DNA of 64,000 bases, from positions 74,069 to 138,068 of the forward strand of contig CAIJPD010000022.1 of the NCBI GenBank assembly GCA_903822495.1. The letters run 5' to 3'. Source of the stretch: an uncultured Chloroflexota bacterium. Lineage in GTDB: Bacteria; Chloroflexota; Limnocylindria; Limnocylindrales; CSP1-4. Every line of letters begins with the position of its first letter. Within the stretch, counting starts at the first letter, position 1. Made by a program: the position numbers and the translations under genes. A model generated the notes under the pieces. It worked only from the letters and a program-made list of their open reading frames with translations, did not search any database and was not told the DNA's origin. Shown in pieces: positions 55,790-64,000 of the stretch.

Positions 55790-57610
55790 TCACGGGCCAA
55801 TCCTGCCGAGGTGCTGTGCCACCTCTGGTGTCACGACCAGGACCACGTGCTGGCGCGCGCGGCTGATCCCCACGTAGAGGAGCCGGTCCAGGTACCGGTC
55901 GTCGGCGCGCAGCTCCGTCAGCACGATCACCGGCCGCTCCAGGCCCTTGAAGCGACGGATGGAGTCGCACAGGATCGCGTCGTCGGGCTGCGGCGGGACC
56001 TGGTCGGCGGCGAGCCCCGTGGGCCGGCCGGCGTCGTCCACCTGGCCGTTCCAGAGCACCTCGTTGCCGAACTGCCGGTGGCGCCACGCGTCGGACCTCT
56101 CGAGCGAGCCCCCGGTCAGCACCGCGATCTCCCAGGGCCGGACGCCCTCGTCACGGCGCAGCCGGTGGAGCAGGACCCGGAGGGCCTCGATCGTGTCGGC
56201 CCCCGGCGCCGCCGTGATGATCTCGGGCGCGCGCCCGTCCGTGCGCAGCGCGTCGGCGGCCAGCTCGCCGTTCGAGAACCGCTGGACCAGCGCGTGGATG
56301 GGCTGGGCGTTGCGGCAGTTCAGGTCCAGGTCGGACGGGCTCAGGCCCAGCTGGTCCACGACGTCGGGGCGATACAGGGACTGTGCCGGGTCGTGGAAGA
56401 CGTAGAAGGGGTCGACCTTCGAATCCACCAGCAGGAGGTCCAGCGCGGCCAGCCAGTCGGCCTCGAAGTCCTGGCCCTCGTCCACCACGATCGCCTGGTA
56501 GCGCCCGCCGACCTTCCCGATGGCCTCCAGCAGCGCGGCCGGCAGGGTCTCGTTCCACCACGCCTGGGGCACCGGGTCCGGTCTGGGCGGCAGGGTGCCG
56601 GCCTCGCGCGCGAGGTCCTCGCACAGCTGGTGGAAGGTCGAGACATGGATCCGGGCGGCCGCGCCGGCCGCGCCGACACCGAGCCCCGCCGCGCCGCCCC
56701 CCGCGCCGCCGTCCGCGCCGGCCGACGTGCCGCTTCCCGCCGCGATCTCCTCCGCCAGCATCCGGGCCAGCGGCTGGTTGAAGCAGACCAGCAGCGTCTG
56801 AAAGCCTTCGGCCGCCAGTCGCCGCGCCTTCTCCAGCGCCAGCATCGTCTTGCCGGTCCCGGCGCCTCCGCGGATCTCGGCCCGCCGCTGGCGGCGCAGG
56901 TCGCGCAGCACGTGGAGCTGCTGCCGTGTCAGGTCCGCCACCTCGCGCTCGCCCGACTCGATCTCCGAGCGGAGCAGGGAGCGCAACCGCACCGGTTCGT
57001 CGAAGAACGCCGCGAGGAGGTCCACCCCGCGCTGGCCGGGCGACCGAAGCTGCGAACTCTCCCCCGCCCACAGGTCGAAGGCCCGATCCACGGCGCGGCG
57101 GGTCGCGGCCGGGTCGTCCTCGTCCAGTCGGGCGCCGTCAAAGATCAGGTCCGGCTCCACGTCGAGGCCAAGCAGCCGGAGGCGATTGCCGGCGCTGGCC
57201 AGGTCGACGTCGGGGAAGGCCACGGCGTGCCCGGCGATGGGATGCCAGTCCGCCGGCGCGCCCGGGAGGTCGCGCAGCTTCCGGAGCAGCGCGTGCAGGT
57301 TCAGGCTGGCCTGCTGGAAGGGCGACGGGTCCAGCTGGTGACGGCCGGCCCACCAGCGACCGTGCTCGTCGCGCGCGATCTCGCCGGCCTTGACCTCGAA
57401 GACCAGGAAGCCCAGCTCGGGGTGGGCGATGACCACGTCGGCCTCGCCGTCGCGGATTCCGCGGTGATCGGCGGTCCGGCCCAGCCAGTGGACGTTGGGG
57501 AAGACGCGGTAGTCGGCGGGGAGCGCGGCGCGCAGTCGCTCCCGGACCTCGCGCTCGGCGCGGTCGCCGTCGCTCTCGTCAGCCGCCTGGGCGCGGGACA
57601 TGCATGCCAT
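55790..57610 (-). CDS. NERD-domain UvrD-like helicase
   Basis: A 606-residue protein. The N-terminal ~130 residues are a NERD nuclease-related domain (GEADVVIAHPELGFLVFEVK, D ... ExK). The helicase begins near 240: IRGGAGTGKTMLALEKARRL (Walker A), AIVVDEGQDFEADWLAALDL (DExQ), LNCRNAQPIHALVQRF, and the C-terminal SIRRFKGLERPVIVLTELR with YVGISRARQHVVLVV. This domain pair is typical for repair or defence helicases. A Gly/Ala-rich stretch (GADGGAGGGAAGLGVGAAGA) after motif Ia is an unusual insert. ATG 57601 is an alternative start. Confidence 0.88.
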   Translation of the reverse strand: MACMSRAQAADESDGDRAEREVRERLRAALPADYRVFPNVHWLGRTADHRGIRDGEADVVIAHPELGFLVFEVKAGEIARDEHGRWWAGRHQLDPSPFQQASLNLHALLRKLRDLPGAPADWHPIAGHAVAFPDVDLASAGNRLRLLGLDVEPDLIFDGARLDEDDPAATRRAVDRAFDLWAGESSQLRSPGQRGVDLLAAFFDEPVRLRSLLRSEIESGEREVADLTRQQLHVLRDLRRQRRAEIRGGAGTGKTMLALEKARRLAAEGFQTLLVCFNQPLARMLAEEIAAGSGTSAGADGGAGGGAAGLGVGAAGAAARIHVSTFHQLCEDLAREAGTLPPRPDPVPQAWWNETLPAALLEAIGKVGGRYQAIVVDEGQDFEADWLAALDLLLVDSKVDPFYVFHDPAQSLYRPDVVDQLGLSPSDLDLNCRNAQPIHALVQRFSNGELAADALRTDGRAPEIITAAPGADTIEALRVLLHRLRRDEGVRPWEIAVLTGGSLERSDAWRHRQFGNEVLWNGQVDDAGRPTGLAADQVPPQPDDAILCDSIRRFKGLERPVIVLTELRADDRYLDRLLYVGISRARQHVVLVVTPEVAQHLGRIGP

Positions 57611-57705
57611 TCCCCCGCCCTCCCTCCAGGCTGGGTCGCGGACCTTGGCGGCGAGTCTATACCCGGGGTTGACCGGCGCCTAGCGGCGGGACCGGGGTCG
57701 GGCCG

Positions 57706-58599
57706 CTACCCGCCGCCACGCCTGGCCGAAGCGCTGGATGGGAGCAACCGGAGCCAGCGCATGGCGACGAGGATCAACGTGGTGAAGACCACCGTGACGA
57801 TCGTGCCCACGGCGTACTGGATGCGCGACAGGTCCTGGTCGGTGTCATAGAAGATCGCCAGGGGCAGCGTGGTCTTGCCTGACTGGATCAGGAAGACCGT
57901 GGTTGGGACATTGTCGAACGAGACCAGGAAGGCGAAGAAGAGCCCCGACGCGACGGCCGGGCTGATGATCGGCAGCGTGATGTCGAAGAACGTCCGGACG
58001 GGCCCAGCCCCCAACCCGTAGGCCGCCTCGTCGAGGCTGGCCGGGTAGCGCGAGAGGCGCGCCACGACCGCGGTCAGCAGGTAGGGGCTGACCACGATGG
58101 TGTGGGCGATCCAGAGCCCAACGAAGCTGTCCGTCACCGTCACGCCGGTGAGCGTCCGGATCAGGACGTAGAACTGGAGGAAGGCGACGCCGGAGATCAG
58201 CAGCGGAATCTGGACAGGGCTGCGCAGCAACGCATCGATCGCCGCTCGTCCGGGCAGGCTGCCGCGGGCGATCGCCATGCCCGCCGGGACCGCGAAGATC
58301 GTCGCGGCGGCGACCGATGCGACGGCGAGCCCGACGCTCAGGATCGCGCCGTCCAGGTAGTACTTGGGGATCACCTGGTACCAGTGGAGGCTCCAGCCCC
58401 CGGGCGGGAAGACCACGTACTGCTCAACCCCGATCGAGTCGATGAAGACGATGATCAAGGGCGCGAGCAGGAACACGGCGACCAGCAGGGCCCACCCGGT
58501 CAGGATCGGCCGAACCATGTCGAGGCGGCGCCGGCGACGGGCGGCGGGCACGTGGCCCGCCACGGACGCGGCTGGCGCCGACGATGCCGGGGTGGCCAT
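57706..58599 (-). CDS. potC: ABC transporter permease (PotC-like)
   Basis: A 297-residue membrane protein with six predicted helices. The cytoplasmic EAA loop reads SLDEAAYGLGAGPVRTFFDI, typical for binding-protein-dependent permeases. It pairs with the upstream permease and ATPase (1-nt TGATG overlaps). The family class imports polyamines, iron or small organic ligands. A basic N-terminal extension (RRRRRL) precedes helix 1. Confidence 0.9.
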   Translation of the reverse strand: MATPASSAPAASVAGHVPAARRRRRLDMVRPILTGWALLVAVFLLAPLIIVFIDSIGVEQYVVFPPGGWSLHWYQVIPKYYLDGAILSVGLAVASVAAATIFAVPAGMAIARGSLPGRAAIDALLRSPVQIPLLISGVAFLQFYVLIRTLTGVTVTDSFVGLWIAHTIVVSPYLLTAVVARLSRYPASLDEAAYGLGAGPVRTFFDITLPIISPAVASGLFFAFLVSFDNVPTTVFLIQSGKTTLPLAIFYDTDQDLSRIQYAVGTIVTVVFTTLILVAMRWLRLLPSSASARRGGG

Positions 58600-59444
58600 C
58601 AGCGCGCCACTCGACTACGGCCGCCGACGACGCTGGCCATCACGACCACGACCGCGACCAGGAGGAGGAGCACGCTGGCCAGCGTGGAGCCGATGGCGTA
58701 GTTGTAGGTGGTGCGCATCTCCTGGTCGATCAGGAGCGCGGTGAGACGGAGCGTCAGGCCACCCACCAGGCGAGGGATGACGAAGGCGGAGATCGTCATC
58801 GCAAAGACCAGCAGCGAGCCGGCCAGCACGCCCGGCATGGCCAGCGGCACGACCACGCGGCGGACCGTGGTCACGAACCCGGCGCCCATGCCGGACGAGG
58901 CTTCCTCCAGGCCCGTCGGGATCGCGTGCATCACCGGCAGGAGGGTCAGGACCATGAACGGCAGCGTGTAGTGGATCATCGCGATGCTCAGGCCCAGGAG
59001 GTTGCCGTAGAAGATGACGGGTTCCTGGATCAGGCCCAGCATCTGCAGGATCCCGTTGATCGGGCCCGTGGTCCCCAGGAGGGTGATCCAGCCCAGGCCC
59101 CGGATCACGATGCTGGTGAGCGACGAGACATACAGCAGCGTGAACACGGCGATCGCGAACCGTGAGGAATAGCGCGAGATGTAGTAGGCCAACGGGAAGC
59201 CCAGGATCAGCGACCCGGCCACCGTGATCGCGCCGAGCGCGACGGAGCGCCAGAGGCCCGTCTGGTAGACCGCGTCACCGAGGACCTTGGCGTAGTTCCC
59301 CAGCGTCCACTCGGGGCCGACGCTGCCGGGCCCGGTCGATGGGTGGAAGCTGATGAGCACGAACGACACGATGGCGGGCACGTAGATCGTCGCGAACGCG
59401 ACCAGCATCGGGATGACCAGCCAGTTCCAGCGCCGGTTGCGCAT
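58599..59444 (-). CDS. potB: ABC transporter permease (PotB-like)
   Basis: A 281-residue membrane protein. Helix 1 begins MRNRRWNWLVIPMLVAFATI, and the EAA loop is PTGLEEASSGMGAGFVTTVR, followed by VVVPLAMPGVLAGSLLVFAM. It forms the heterodimeric channel with the PotC-like permease. Overlaps on both sides by 1 nt show tight translational coupling with the ATPase and other permease. Confidence 0.9.
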   Translation of the reverse strand: MRNRRWNWLVIPMLVAFATIYVPAIVSFVLISFHPSTGPGSVGPEWTLGNYAKVLGDAVYQTGLWRSVALGAITVAGSLILGFPLAYYISRYSSRFAIAVFTLLYVSSLTSIVIRGLGWITLLGTTGPINGILQMLGLIQEPVIFYGNLLGLSIAMIHYTLPFMVLTLLPVMHAIPTGLEEASSGMGAGFVTTVRRVVVPLAMPGVLAGSLLVFAMTISAFVIPRLVGGLTLRLTALLIDQEMRTTYNYAIGSTLASVLLLLVAVVVVMASVVGGRSRVAR

Positions 59445-60526
59445 CAGTCGGCCGGGAGGACCAGCGCCTGATCGGGCGCCCAGTCAAGCAGGACGTTGCC
59501 CTGTGGCGGCGCGTCGCCCGGCCGGCGCAGGAGATCCAGAGTCCGATCGGGCCCGATGGCAACGGTCACGTACTCGAGCGGGCCACCGAAGCGGGCACCG
59601 CTCACGACGCCGGCCAACACGCCGCCGCCCTCGACCAGGCGGACCGCCTCCGGCCGGATGCCCACCCTGACCCTGCTGCCAACCGCCTGATCGGGCGTCC
59701 GCCTCGCCCGGATCCGGGTGGCCGTCGCTGGCGGGAACGGGTCGTCCAGCTCCACGATGGTCGCGTCCGCCGCGTGTTCGACCACGTGACCCCAGAGCAG
59801 GTTGATGCGGCCCACGAAGTCGGCGACGTAGACGCTTGTCGGGTCCGTGTAGAGGTCACGCGGGGCCGCGACCTGGGCGATCTTCGCCTGGCGCATGACC
59901 ACGACGCGGTCGGACATCCCGAGGGCTTCGTCCTGGTCGTGGGTGACGTGGATGGTGGTGATCTGCAGGAGGCGCTGGATCCGGCGGATCTCGACTCGCA
60001 TGTACTCGCGCAGCTTGGCATCAAGCGCGCCCAGCGCCTCGTCCATCAGGAGGAGGCGCGGCGAGAACGAGAGCGCTCGGGCCAGGGCCACGCGCTGGCG
60101 CTGCCCGCCCGACAGCTCCCAGGGGTGACGCTTGCCCATCCCGTCGAGGCGTACCAGGTCCAGCATCTCCGAAACGCGGCCGGCGACCCGGTCGCGTGCC
60201 CATTTCCGCATCCGAAGTGGGTAGGCGATGTTGTCGCTGACGGTCATGTGCGGAAACAGGGCGTAGTCCTGGAAGACCATCCCGAAGTTGCGGTCCCGGG
60301 CCGGGACGTTGGTGATGTCCTGGCCGTCCACGATGATCTGGCCGGCCGTGGGCTCCTCGTAGCCGCCGATCATCCGGACCGTCGTGGTCTTGCCGCAGCC
60401 GGAGGGGCCCAGCAGGGTGATGAACTCGCCCTTGTTGATGTCCAGGTCGATTCCATCCACCGCCACGACGCCGCCGAAGTGCTTCGTCAGCTGCCGCAGC
60501 GAGAGAACGACTGTGTCCTGATCCAC
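59444..60526 (-). CDS. potA: ABC transporter ATP-binding protein (PotA-like)
   Basis: A 360-residue ATPase: LLGPSGCGKTTTVRMIGGYE (Walker A), MVFQDYALFPHMTVSDNIAY (Q-loop), ELSGGQRQRVALARALSFSP (signature), LLLMDEALGALDAKL (Walker B) and HVTHDQDEAL (H-loop). The C-terminal ~110 residues are a TOBE domain (RVGIRPEAVRLV), as in polyamine, iron and maltose importers. It energises the two downstream permeases. A hairpin of 12 bp separates it from the binding-protein gene. Confidence 0.93.
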   Translation of the reverse strand: MDQDTVVLSLRQLTKHFGGVVAVDGIDLDINKGEFITLLGPSGCGKTTTVRMIGGYEEPTAGQIIVDGQDITNVPARDRNFGMVFQDYALFPHMTVSDNIAYPLRMRKWARDRVAGRVSEMLDLVRLDGMGKRHPWELSGGQRQRVALARALSFSPRLLLMDEALGALDAKLREYMRVEIRRIQRLLQITTIHVTHDQDEALGMSDRVVVMRQAKIAQVAAPRDLYTDPTSVYVADFVGRINLLWGHVVEHAADATIVELDDPFPPATATRIRARRTPDQAVGSRVRVGIRPEAVRLVEGGGVLAGVVSGARFGGPLEYVTVAIGPDRTLDLLRRPGDAPPQGNVLLDWAPDQALVLPAD

Positions 60527-60554
60527 ATGGCCCTCCTGCCACGGTGATGGATCT

Positions 60555-60581
60555 GGCCGGCCGGGCTGCGCCCGACCGGCC
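60555..60581 (-). other. Hairpin between binding-protein and ATPase genes
   Basis: GGCCGGCCGGGC-TGC-GCCCGACCGGCC forms a 12-bp stem with a 3-nt loop and one weak pair. No U-tract follows on the minus strand, so it more likely protects the 3' end of the binding-protein message or lowers read-through than terminates fully. That would give more binding protein than transporter. Confidence 0.55.
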
Positions 60582-60593
60582 AGCAGAATCGAG

Positions 60594-61736
60594 CTAGTTG
60601 CTCATCTTCTGGTTCCAGAGGGCGTTCCATGCCTCGCGGTTCGAGTTGATGAAGTCCGGATCGACCTGGTACATGGCGGCCATCTCTTCCACCGTGACCG
60701 AGATCGTCTTGAGCTTGGGGTCCGTGGCGAACTCGGCGGAGACGGCCTTGCACGTCGGCAGGACGCCGTTCCGGAGGCCGAACAGGCGCTGGGCATCGCA
60801 GCCAAGGTTGATCTGGAGCCACTTGGACGCCATGTCGGCGTTCTTGGTGCCGTGAATGACCTCGACGGTGTTCCAGTAGACCATGCTCTTGAAGGTGCCG
60901 GCCTTGGGATAGACCATGCCCAGGTCAAAGCCCTGGTTCTTCATCGCCTGGACCGTCGCGGTGTGGGTGACCGCCACGTAGACCTCTTTGTTGGTCAGCC
61001 AGGTGGTCAGCTCAGGCGTGGCCGCGTAGATCCGCGGGGCCGCTGTCTTGAGCTTGTCCATGGCGTCGCCGACCTTGGCCTTGTCGCCAAACCACGCGTT
61101 CGCGAGCCCGGCGATGATCAGCGGGGAGAACCCGACGGCCATGCCCGGGTAGGCGATCTTGCCCTTGAGGGCCGGGTTGAGGAGGTCGTCGAAGCTGGTG
61201 GGATCCGGCAGGCCCAGCTCCTTGAACTTGGCGGGCAGCCAGGTGATGACGACGGGGACCAGGGTGAATGCGGGCCCGTAGTCCTTGGTGAACTCGGCCT
61301 GAGTGAACAGGTCCGCCAGGGGCAGCTTCGTGTGATCGACCTTGTCGATGAGGCCCTTCTGGATCATCGTCAGCTCGGTCAGGCTGTCGACCTGCATGAC
61401 ATCGAAGGGCGGGTCACCGGCGGGGGCGGCCAGCAGCTTGGTGATGTTGTCGGACGGGTTGCCCAGCGAGTACTCGACCTTGGCGCCGGTCTGGGCCTCG
61501 AACAGCGTCCCCGAGCTGGCCTTGGCGCCGGCACCCCAGTCGCCGCCCCAGGAGGCGACCTTCAGCGTGCGGCCGGTCCACGAGGTCGGGCCGATCGTCG
61601 GGACCACCGTGGGTGCCGTGCTGGCACCGGTGACGGGGGCCGTTGTCGGTGCGGGTGTCGCCGCGCCAGAGCACGCTCCGACAAGCATCGCCAGTGCGAC
61701 TGGACCCGCAATACGCCATGAGCCACGTCGCTGCAT
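60594..61736 (-). CDS. Extracellular solute-binding lipoprotein of a polyamine-type ABC importer
   Basis: A 380-residue lipoprotein. MQRRGSWRIAGPVALAMLVG followed by the lipobox Cys (GACSG) anchors it to the membrane. After a Thr/Pro linker comes KVASWGGDWGAGAKASSGTL, the PotD/SBP_bac_8 beginning (the WGG motif), and DVMQVDSLTELTMI with AWNALWNQKMSN at the end. It captures the ligand for the PotABC-like genes downstream. Polyamine is the family default, but ligands vary widely. GGGGAGG precedes ATG 61736. A perfect hairpin CCTGCGG-N2-CCGCAGG (61754-61769) lies in its leader. Confidence 0.9.
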   Translation of the reverse strand: MQRRGSWRIAGPVALAMLVGACSGAATPAPTTAPVTGASTAPTVVPTIGPTSWTGRTLKVASWGGDWGAGAKASSGTLFEAQTGAKVEYSLGNPSDNITKLLAAPAGDPPFDVMQVDSLTELTMIQKGLIDKVDHTKLPLADLFTQAEFTKDYGPAFTLVPVVITWLPAKFKELGLPDPTSFDDLLNPALKGKIAYPGMAVGFSPLIIAGLANAWFGDKAKVGDAMDKLKTAAPRIYAATPELTTWLTNKEVYVAVTHTATVQAMKNQGFDLGMVYPKAGTFKSMVYWNTVEVIHGTKNADMASKWLQINLGCDAQRLFGLRNGVLPTCKAVSAEFATDPKLKTISVTVEEMAAMYQVDPDFINSNREAWNALWNQKMSN

Positions 61737-61753
61737 CGCTGCCTCCCCGTACA

Positions 61754-61769
61754 CCTGCGGGACCGCAGG
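61754..61769 (-). promoter_or_regulatory. Hairpin in the leader of the binding-protein gene
   Basis: CCTGCGG-N2-CCGCAGG, perfect 7-bp arms, 18 nt before the start codon and just upstream of the GGGGAGG ribosome site. The 61737-62000 gap otherwise shows no gene; the promoter probably lies at 61770-62000. Confidence 0.4.
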
Positions 61770-62000
61770 CGGTGAGCCAGTCCGGCCAGATATTGGACCT
61801 GACGACTCGGTGTTCGTGGGACGCCCGGCGAGTATGGGGGGTGCGTCGAGGCGGATGCAACACGGGATCCCCCAGCGGCGACCGGGTCGTCCGCACGGGC
61901 CGCGCCGGGGGCCACCTGGCGCTGCGGCAAGCGGACGAGCCGCCGGTCACGCCAGGATCCAAGCCCGCGGCGTGCGGCTCCCCTGCCGTCGGTCCCGCAA

Positions 62001-63068
62001 TCAGCCCAGGCGGTCGGCAAGCCAGTCGGCCATGCCGGCGTAGGCCTCGGTCTCGCTCCCGTTGGCGCAATGGCCGGCGCCTGGGTAGATCCTGATGGCC
62101 TTGTCCGTCGACCGCGCCTCGTCGTGGAGTCGCTGCACCCCTTGCACCGTGAAGATGGGGTCCTGCTCGCCGTGCACGATCAGCAGCGGGCACTCGATCT
62201 GTTCAGCCAGCCCGTCGAGCGTCATGCGCGGCATGAGCCCGCTCATGGTGTCGTCGTCGGTGCCAAACAGGATCGCGAACTTGCGGAGGTACCAGGGCCT
62301 GACCTGCAGGATCTCGGCGGGGTAATACGAGCCGCCGTTGACCACGCACGCGGCAATCCGGTGGTCGGTCGCGGCGGCGCGGGCCACGTAGTAGCCGCCG
62401 GTGCTCCGGCCCGAGATGGCGATCTTCCCGAAGCGCGGGTCGGCCTGCAGGTAGTCCACCATCGCGCTGTAGGCGTGCTCGATCTCGATCTCGAGATAGC
62501 CGTGGTTGACGTAGCAGGTCACGCCCTGGCCAGGCCCGTCGATGTTCAGGACCGCCAGGCCGCGGTCCACCATGAGCTGGGCCTCGGCCGCGGTCTCCTC
62601 CTTGAAGCCCGTGGCGCCCGGGATCACGATCACGATGGGACACTCGGGTCGCATGCGGGCCGGCAGCTGGATCCAGCCGTGCATGTTGATGCCCTTGTAC
62701 GCGATGTTGACCTCTTCCAGCTGCGGGTCGGCCAGCCGGGCGGCCCGGGCGAAGGATTCGGTCAGCTTCCGGTAGAGGCGCAGCTTCTCCTCGGTCAGCT
62801 CGGTGATCCCGTACTGCCCCACGCGATAGGCGGCCTCGGCGTTGCGGTAGAACCGCCAGGCCGTGAGGGCGTGGCCCTCGCGCAGGGCCGCATCCGCGTG
62901 CGCCCGGGCGGTGTCGCCCAGGTCCTCGCATACGGTGACCCAGTCCTCGTCCCCGGCCTCGGTCCGCTCGATGAGCCGCAGGTAGTCGCAGAAGTCCACG
63001 CCCCCGGACAGCAGCCGCGACGGGACCTGGGCGGCCGGGCGCTCCCGGGATTCGGCGTGTGCTTCCAT
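62001..63068 (-). CDS. Alpha/beta hydrolase (2,6-dihydroxypseudooxynicotine hydrolase-like)
   Basis: A 355-residue hydrolase. An N-terminal helical cap of ~115 residues precedes the core, as in DHPON hydrolase and FrsA-like esterases. The nucleophile is in IAISGRSTGGYYVARAAATD (GxSxGG), the acid in LLIVHGEQDPIFTV and the His in IRIYPGAGHCANGS, so the triad is complete. Oxyanion residues are in VIVIPGATGFKEE. It lies 265 bp upstream of the ABC importer genes on the same strand, so imported compounds might be its substrates; this link is inference. Confidence 0.87.
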   Translation of the reverse strand: MEAHAESRERPAAQVPSRLLSGGVDFCDYLRLIERTEAGDEDWVTVCEDLGDTARAHADAALREGHALTAWRFYRNAEAAYRVGQYGITELTEEKLRLYRKLTESFARAARLADPQLEEVNIAYKGINMHGWIQLPARMRPECPIVIVIPGATGFKEETAAEAQLMVDRGLAVLNIDGPGQGVTCYVNHGYLEIEIEHAYSAMVDYLQADPRFGKIAISGRSTGGYYVARAAATDHRIAACVVNGGSYYPAEILQVRPWYLRKFAILFGTDDDTMSGLMPRMTLDGLAEQIECPLLIVHGEQDPIFTVQGVQRLHDEARSTDKAIRIYPGAGHCANGSETEAYAGMADWLADRLG

Positions 63069-63213
63069 CGTGGGCGCCTCGGACTGGGTGGGGCCATGGT
63101 GGACGGACGTGGAGGACTGGCCCGCGATCCTCGGCGCGGGTCAGCGCCACTCCCCGACCCCGGCAGTGTGCGCCGTCATGGACGCCCCGGGTGTGTCGCC
63201 TGGAGATCGCCGC

Positions 63214-63471
63214 CTAGTAGCAGGACCACTCGCTGAGCGGCGACGCCTCCGTGGTTCCGCGGCTGCACTCGGCGCAGTCAGGCTTGAGCCGGCCCGTTGG
63301 GTCGTCCTCGAACCGCCGCAGGCAGGCACGACAACCGAAGTCCATGACGTCGTCGCGGTATCGCGCGCTCAGCCCCGCGCGAGGCTGGATCGACAGGCCG
63401 CAGGCGGCGCAGGAGCCGCCGTGATCGAGGTGATGGTTGATCACCTCGAGGCGAAGCGTCGTGTGAATCAT
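63214..63471 (-). CDS. Small cysteine-rich zinc-binding protein
   Basis: An 85-residue protein with Cys pairs CAAC near residue 22, CRAC near 48 and CAEC near 68 plus HH residues near the start, likely to bind one or two zinc ions. Not recognised beyond that. The start overlaps the stop of the upstream gene (ATGA), so they are coupled. The 145 bp to the hydrolase start hold no gene. Confidence 0.55.
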   Translation of the reverse strand: MIHTTLRLEVINHHLDHGGSCAACGLSIQPRAGLSARYRDDVMDFGCRACLRRFEDDPTGRLKPDCAECSRGTTEASPLSEWSCY

Positions 63472-63761
63472 GCCGCACCTGCCCTCGGTCCACGCCGGCC
63501 AACCGGCAAACTGGCATCGACAACGACGCCGGGCGGCGGGGGCTCGTCGGCTTCGAGCTGGGCGGTTTCCCGGATGAGGATCCGGACGATGGTCTCCCTC
63601 GACAGGGCCGTGCGGTGCTCGACGAGACGGGCGACGCGCGCCGGCTCGCCCGAGGTCCTTGCCAGCTTCCGACGGTCCAGTCCGGGCCACACCGCGAGCG
63701 CGCGGGCAATCACCTCATCCGCGCGGGGCGTCCTGGCGGTCTTCTCACCGGCAGCATGCAT
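63468..63761 (-). CDS. Small unknown helical protein
   Basis: A 97-residue protein, mainly helical: ADEVIARALAVWPGLDRRKL, then RVARLVEHRTALSRETIVRI; the second part could be a helix-turn-helix-like segment, but I do not recognise a family. ATG 63761 has AAAGGGGGA upstream. First gene of a pair with the zinc-binding protein. Confidence 0.55.
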   Translation of the reverse strand: MHAAGEKTARTPRADEVIARALAVWPGLDRRKLARTSGEPARVARLVEHRTALSRETIVRILIRETAQLEADEPPPPGVVVDASLPVGRRGPRAGAA

Positions 63762-64000
63762 GTGTCCCCCTTTGCGGCAAGTCCAGGCATCGATCCCAAG
63801 CCGCACTCGGGGGTCGAGCCCTGCCCACGCTGGAGGCTCGAATCTCGTGTCGCCGCATGTGGGGCGCAAGGGCCAAACCGCCCCAACAGTCGATTGGCCT
63901 CGCGAGGCGACCCGGCGCCGAACGGGAGTTGGACCGGGCGTCGCGGCGGACGGCGGCCGCGAGCCGGGACGCCGCCCGGAGAGGTCGTCGATCCTTGCCG
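63762..64000. other. End of window without recognisable gene
   Basis: About 240 bp of GC-rich DNA. I see no coding frame, tRNA or structured element that I can support; a promoter for the minus-strand pair should lie at its left end. Confidence 0.4.

Noticed and set aside
61754-61900. Leader of the binding-protein gene considered as a riboswitch (TPP or similar)
   Set aside because: Only a simple hairpin is present; the conserved blocks of known classes are missing.
63781-63860. A GGCTCGAATCTC stretch considered as part of a tRNA T-arm
   Set aside because: No matching acceptor, D or anticodon stems could be built on either strand.

Overview
The window is a very GC-rich (about 70% by eye) bacterial chromosome segment with densely packed genes, many overlapping by 1, 4 (ATGA/GTGA) or 11-20 nt. 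Several promoters carry a TANNNT -10 box 6-7 nt before a start codon, which suggests leaderless transcripts. The gene mix (TY-Chap/YbjN-like proteins, an iron-sulfur/molybdenum fusion oxidoreductase, NrtR-PnuC-NadR, many toxin-antitoxin pairs) would fit a soil or freshwater Chloroflexota or a high-GC actinobacterium. That assignment is inference; no rRNA, tRNA or phylogenetic marker lies in the window.

Layout. 0-10.6 kb: tail of a HYR-domain secreted protein; a divergent pair (unknown protein / HxlR regulator) around a 40-bp palindrome; an MFS exporter; a CASTOR/POLLUX-type ion channel; a DUF4389 membrane protein; a repeat lipoprotein; a fused molybdenum hydroxylase; an ARPP-1 protein. 10.6-19 kb: a minus-strand run headed by two tandem SAM-clan riboswitches that precede two unrecognised small genes, then two more small unknown genes, a histone-deacetylase-like amidohydrolase, a beta-helix protein, a zinc ribbon, DUF2283, an EEP phosphoesterase and a RecB/RNase H-like protein. 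19-26 kb: PD-(D/E)XK nuclease, NAD salvage operon nrtR-pnuC-nadR with an operator palindrome, a truncated MazF relic, an M20 peptidase, a sugar epimerase. 26-30 kb: four-gene operon (SRPBCC, FAD amine oxidase, DUF1365, cyclopropane-type fatty acid synthase) joined by ATGA overlaps.

30-40 kb is a toxin-antitoxin island: AbrB/HigB-like, AbiE-like, MazEF, Fic, TacAT-like and RHH/RelE loci stand among truncated relics of VapC and DUF6036, and a possible EEP fragment. Several loci have palindromic operators. 40-48 kb holds nuclease/helicase genes typical of a defence neighbourhood: a DnaQ-like protein, a VRR-NUC-like nuclease, a tight operon of DUF2075 helicase, HAD nucleotidase, GIY-YIG nuclease and DUF6884, and a PARG-like protein.

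47.7-55.7 kb: a YhaO/YhaN (SbcDC-like) pair, a YbjN-like protein overlapping a CbbX/EccA-type AAA ATPase, and a BrnT/BrnA-like pair with two small genes. 55.8-64 kb: NERD-UvrD helicase, a complete polyamine-type ABC importer, an alpha/beta hydrolase and two small overlapping genes.

The signal I consider most novel is the pair of 96-nt riboswitches at 18.4-18.8 kb. Each folds into the SAM-I/SAM-IV architecture. The two copies differ by compensatory changes, and the copy in front of the acidic 84-residue protein overlaps that gene's Shine-Dalgarno sequence with its P1 stem.
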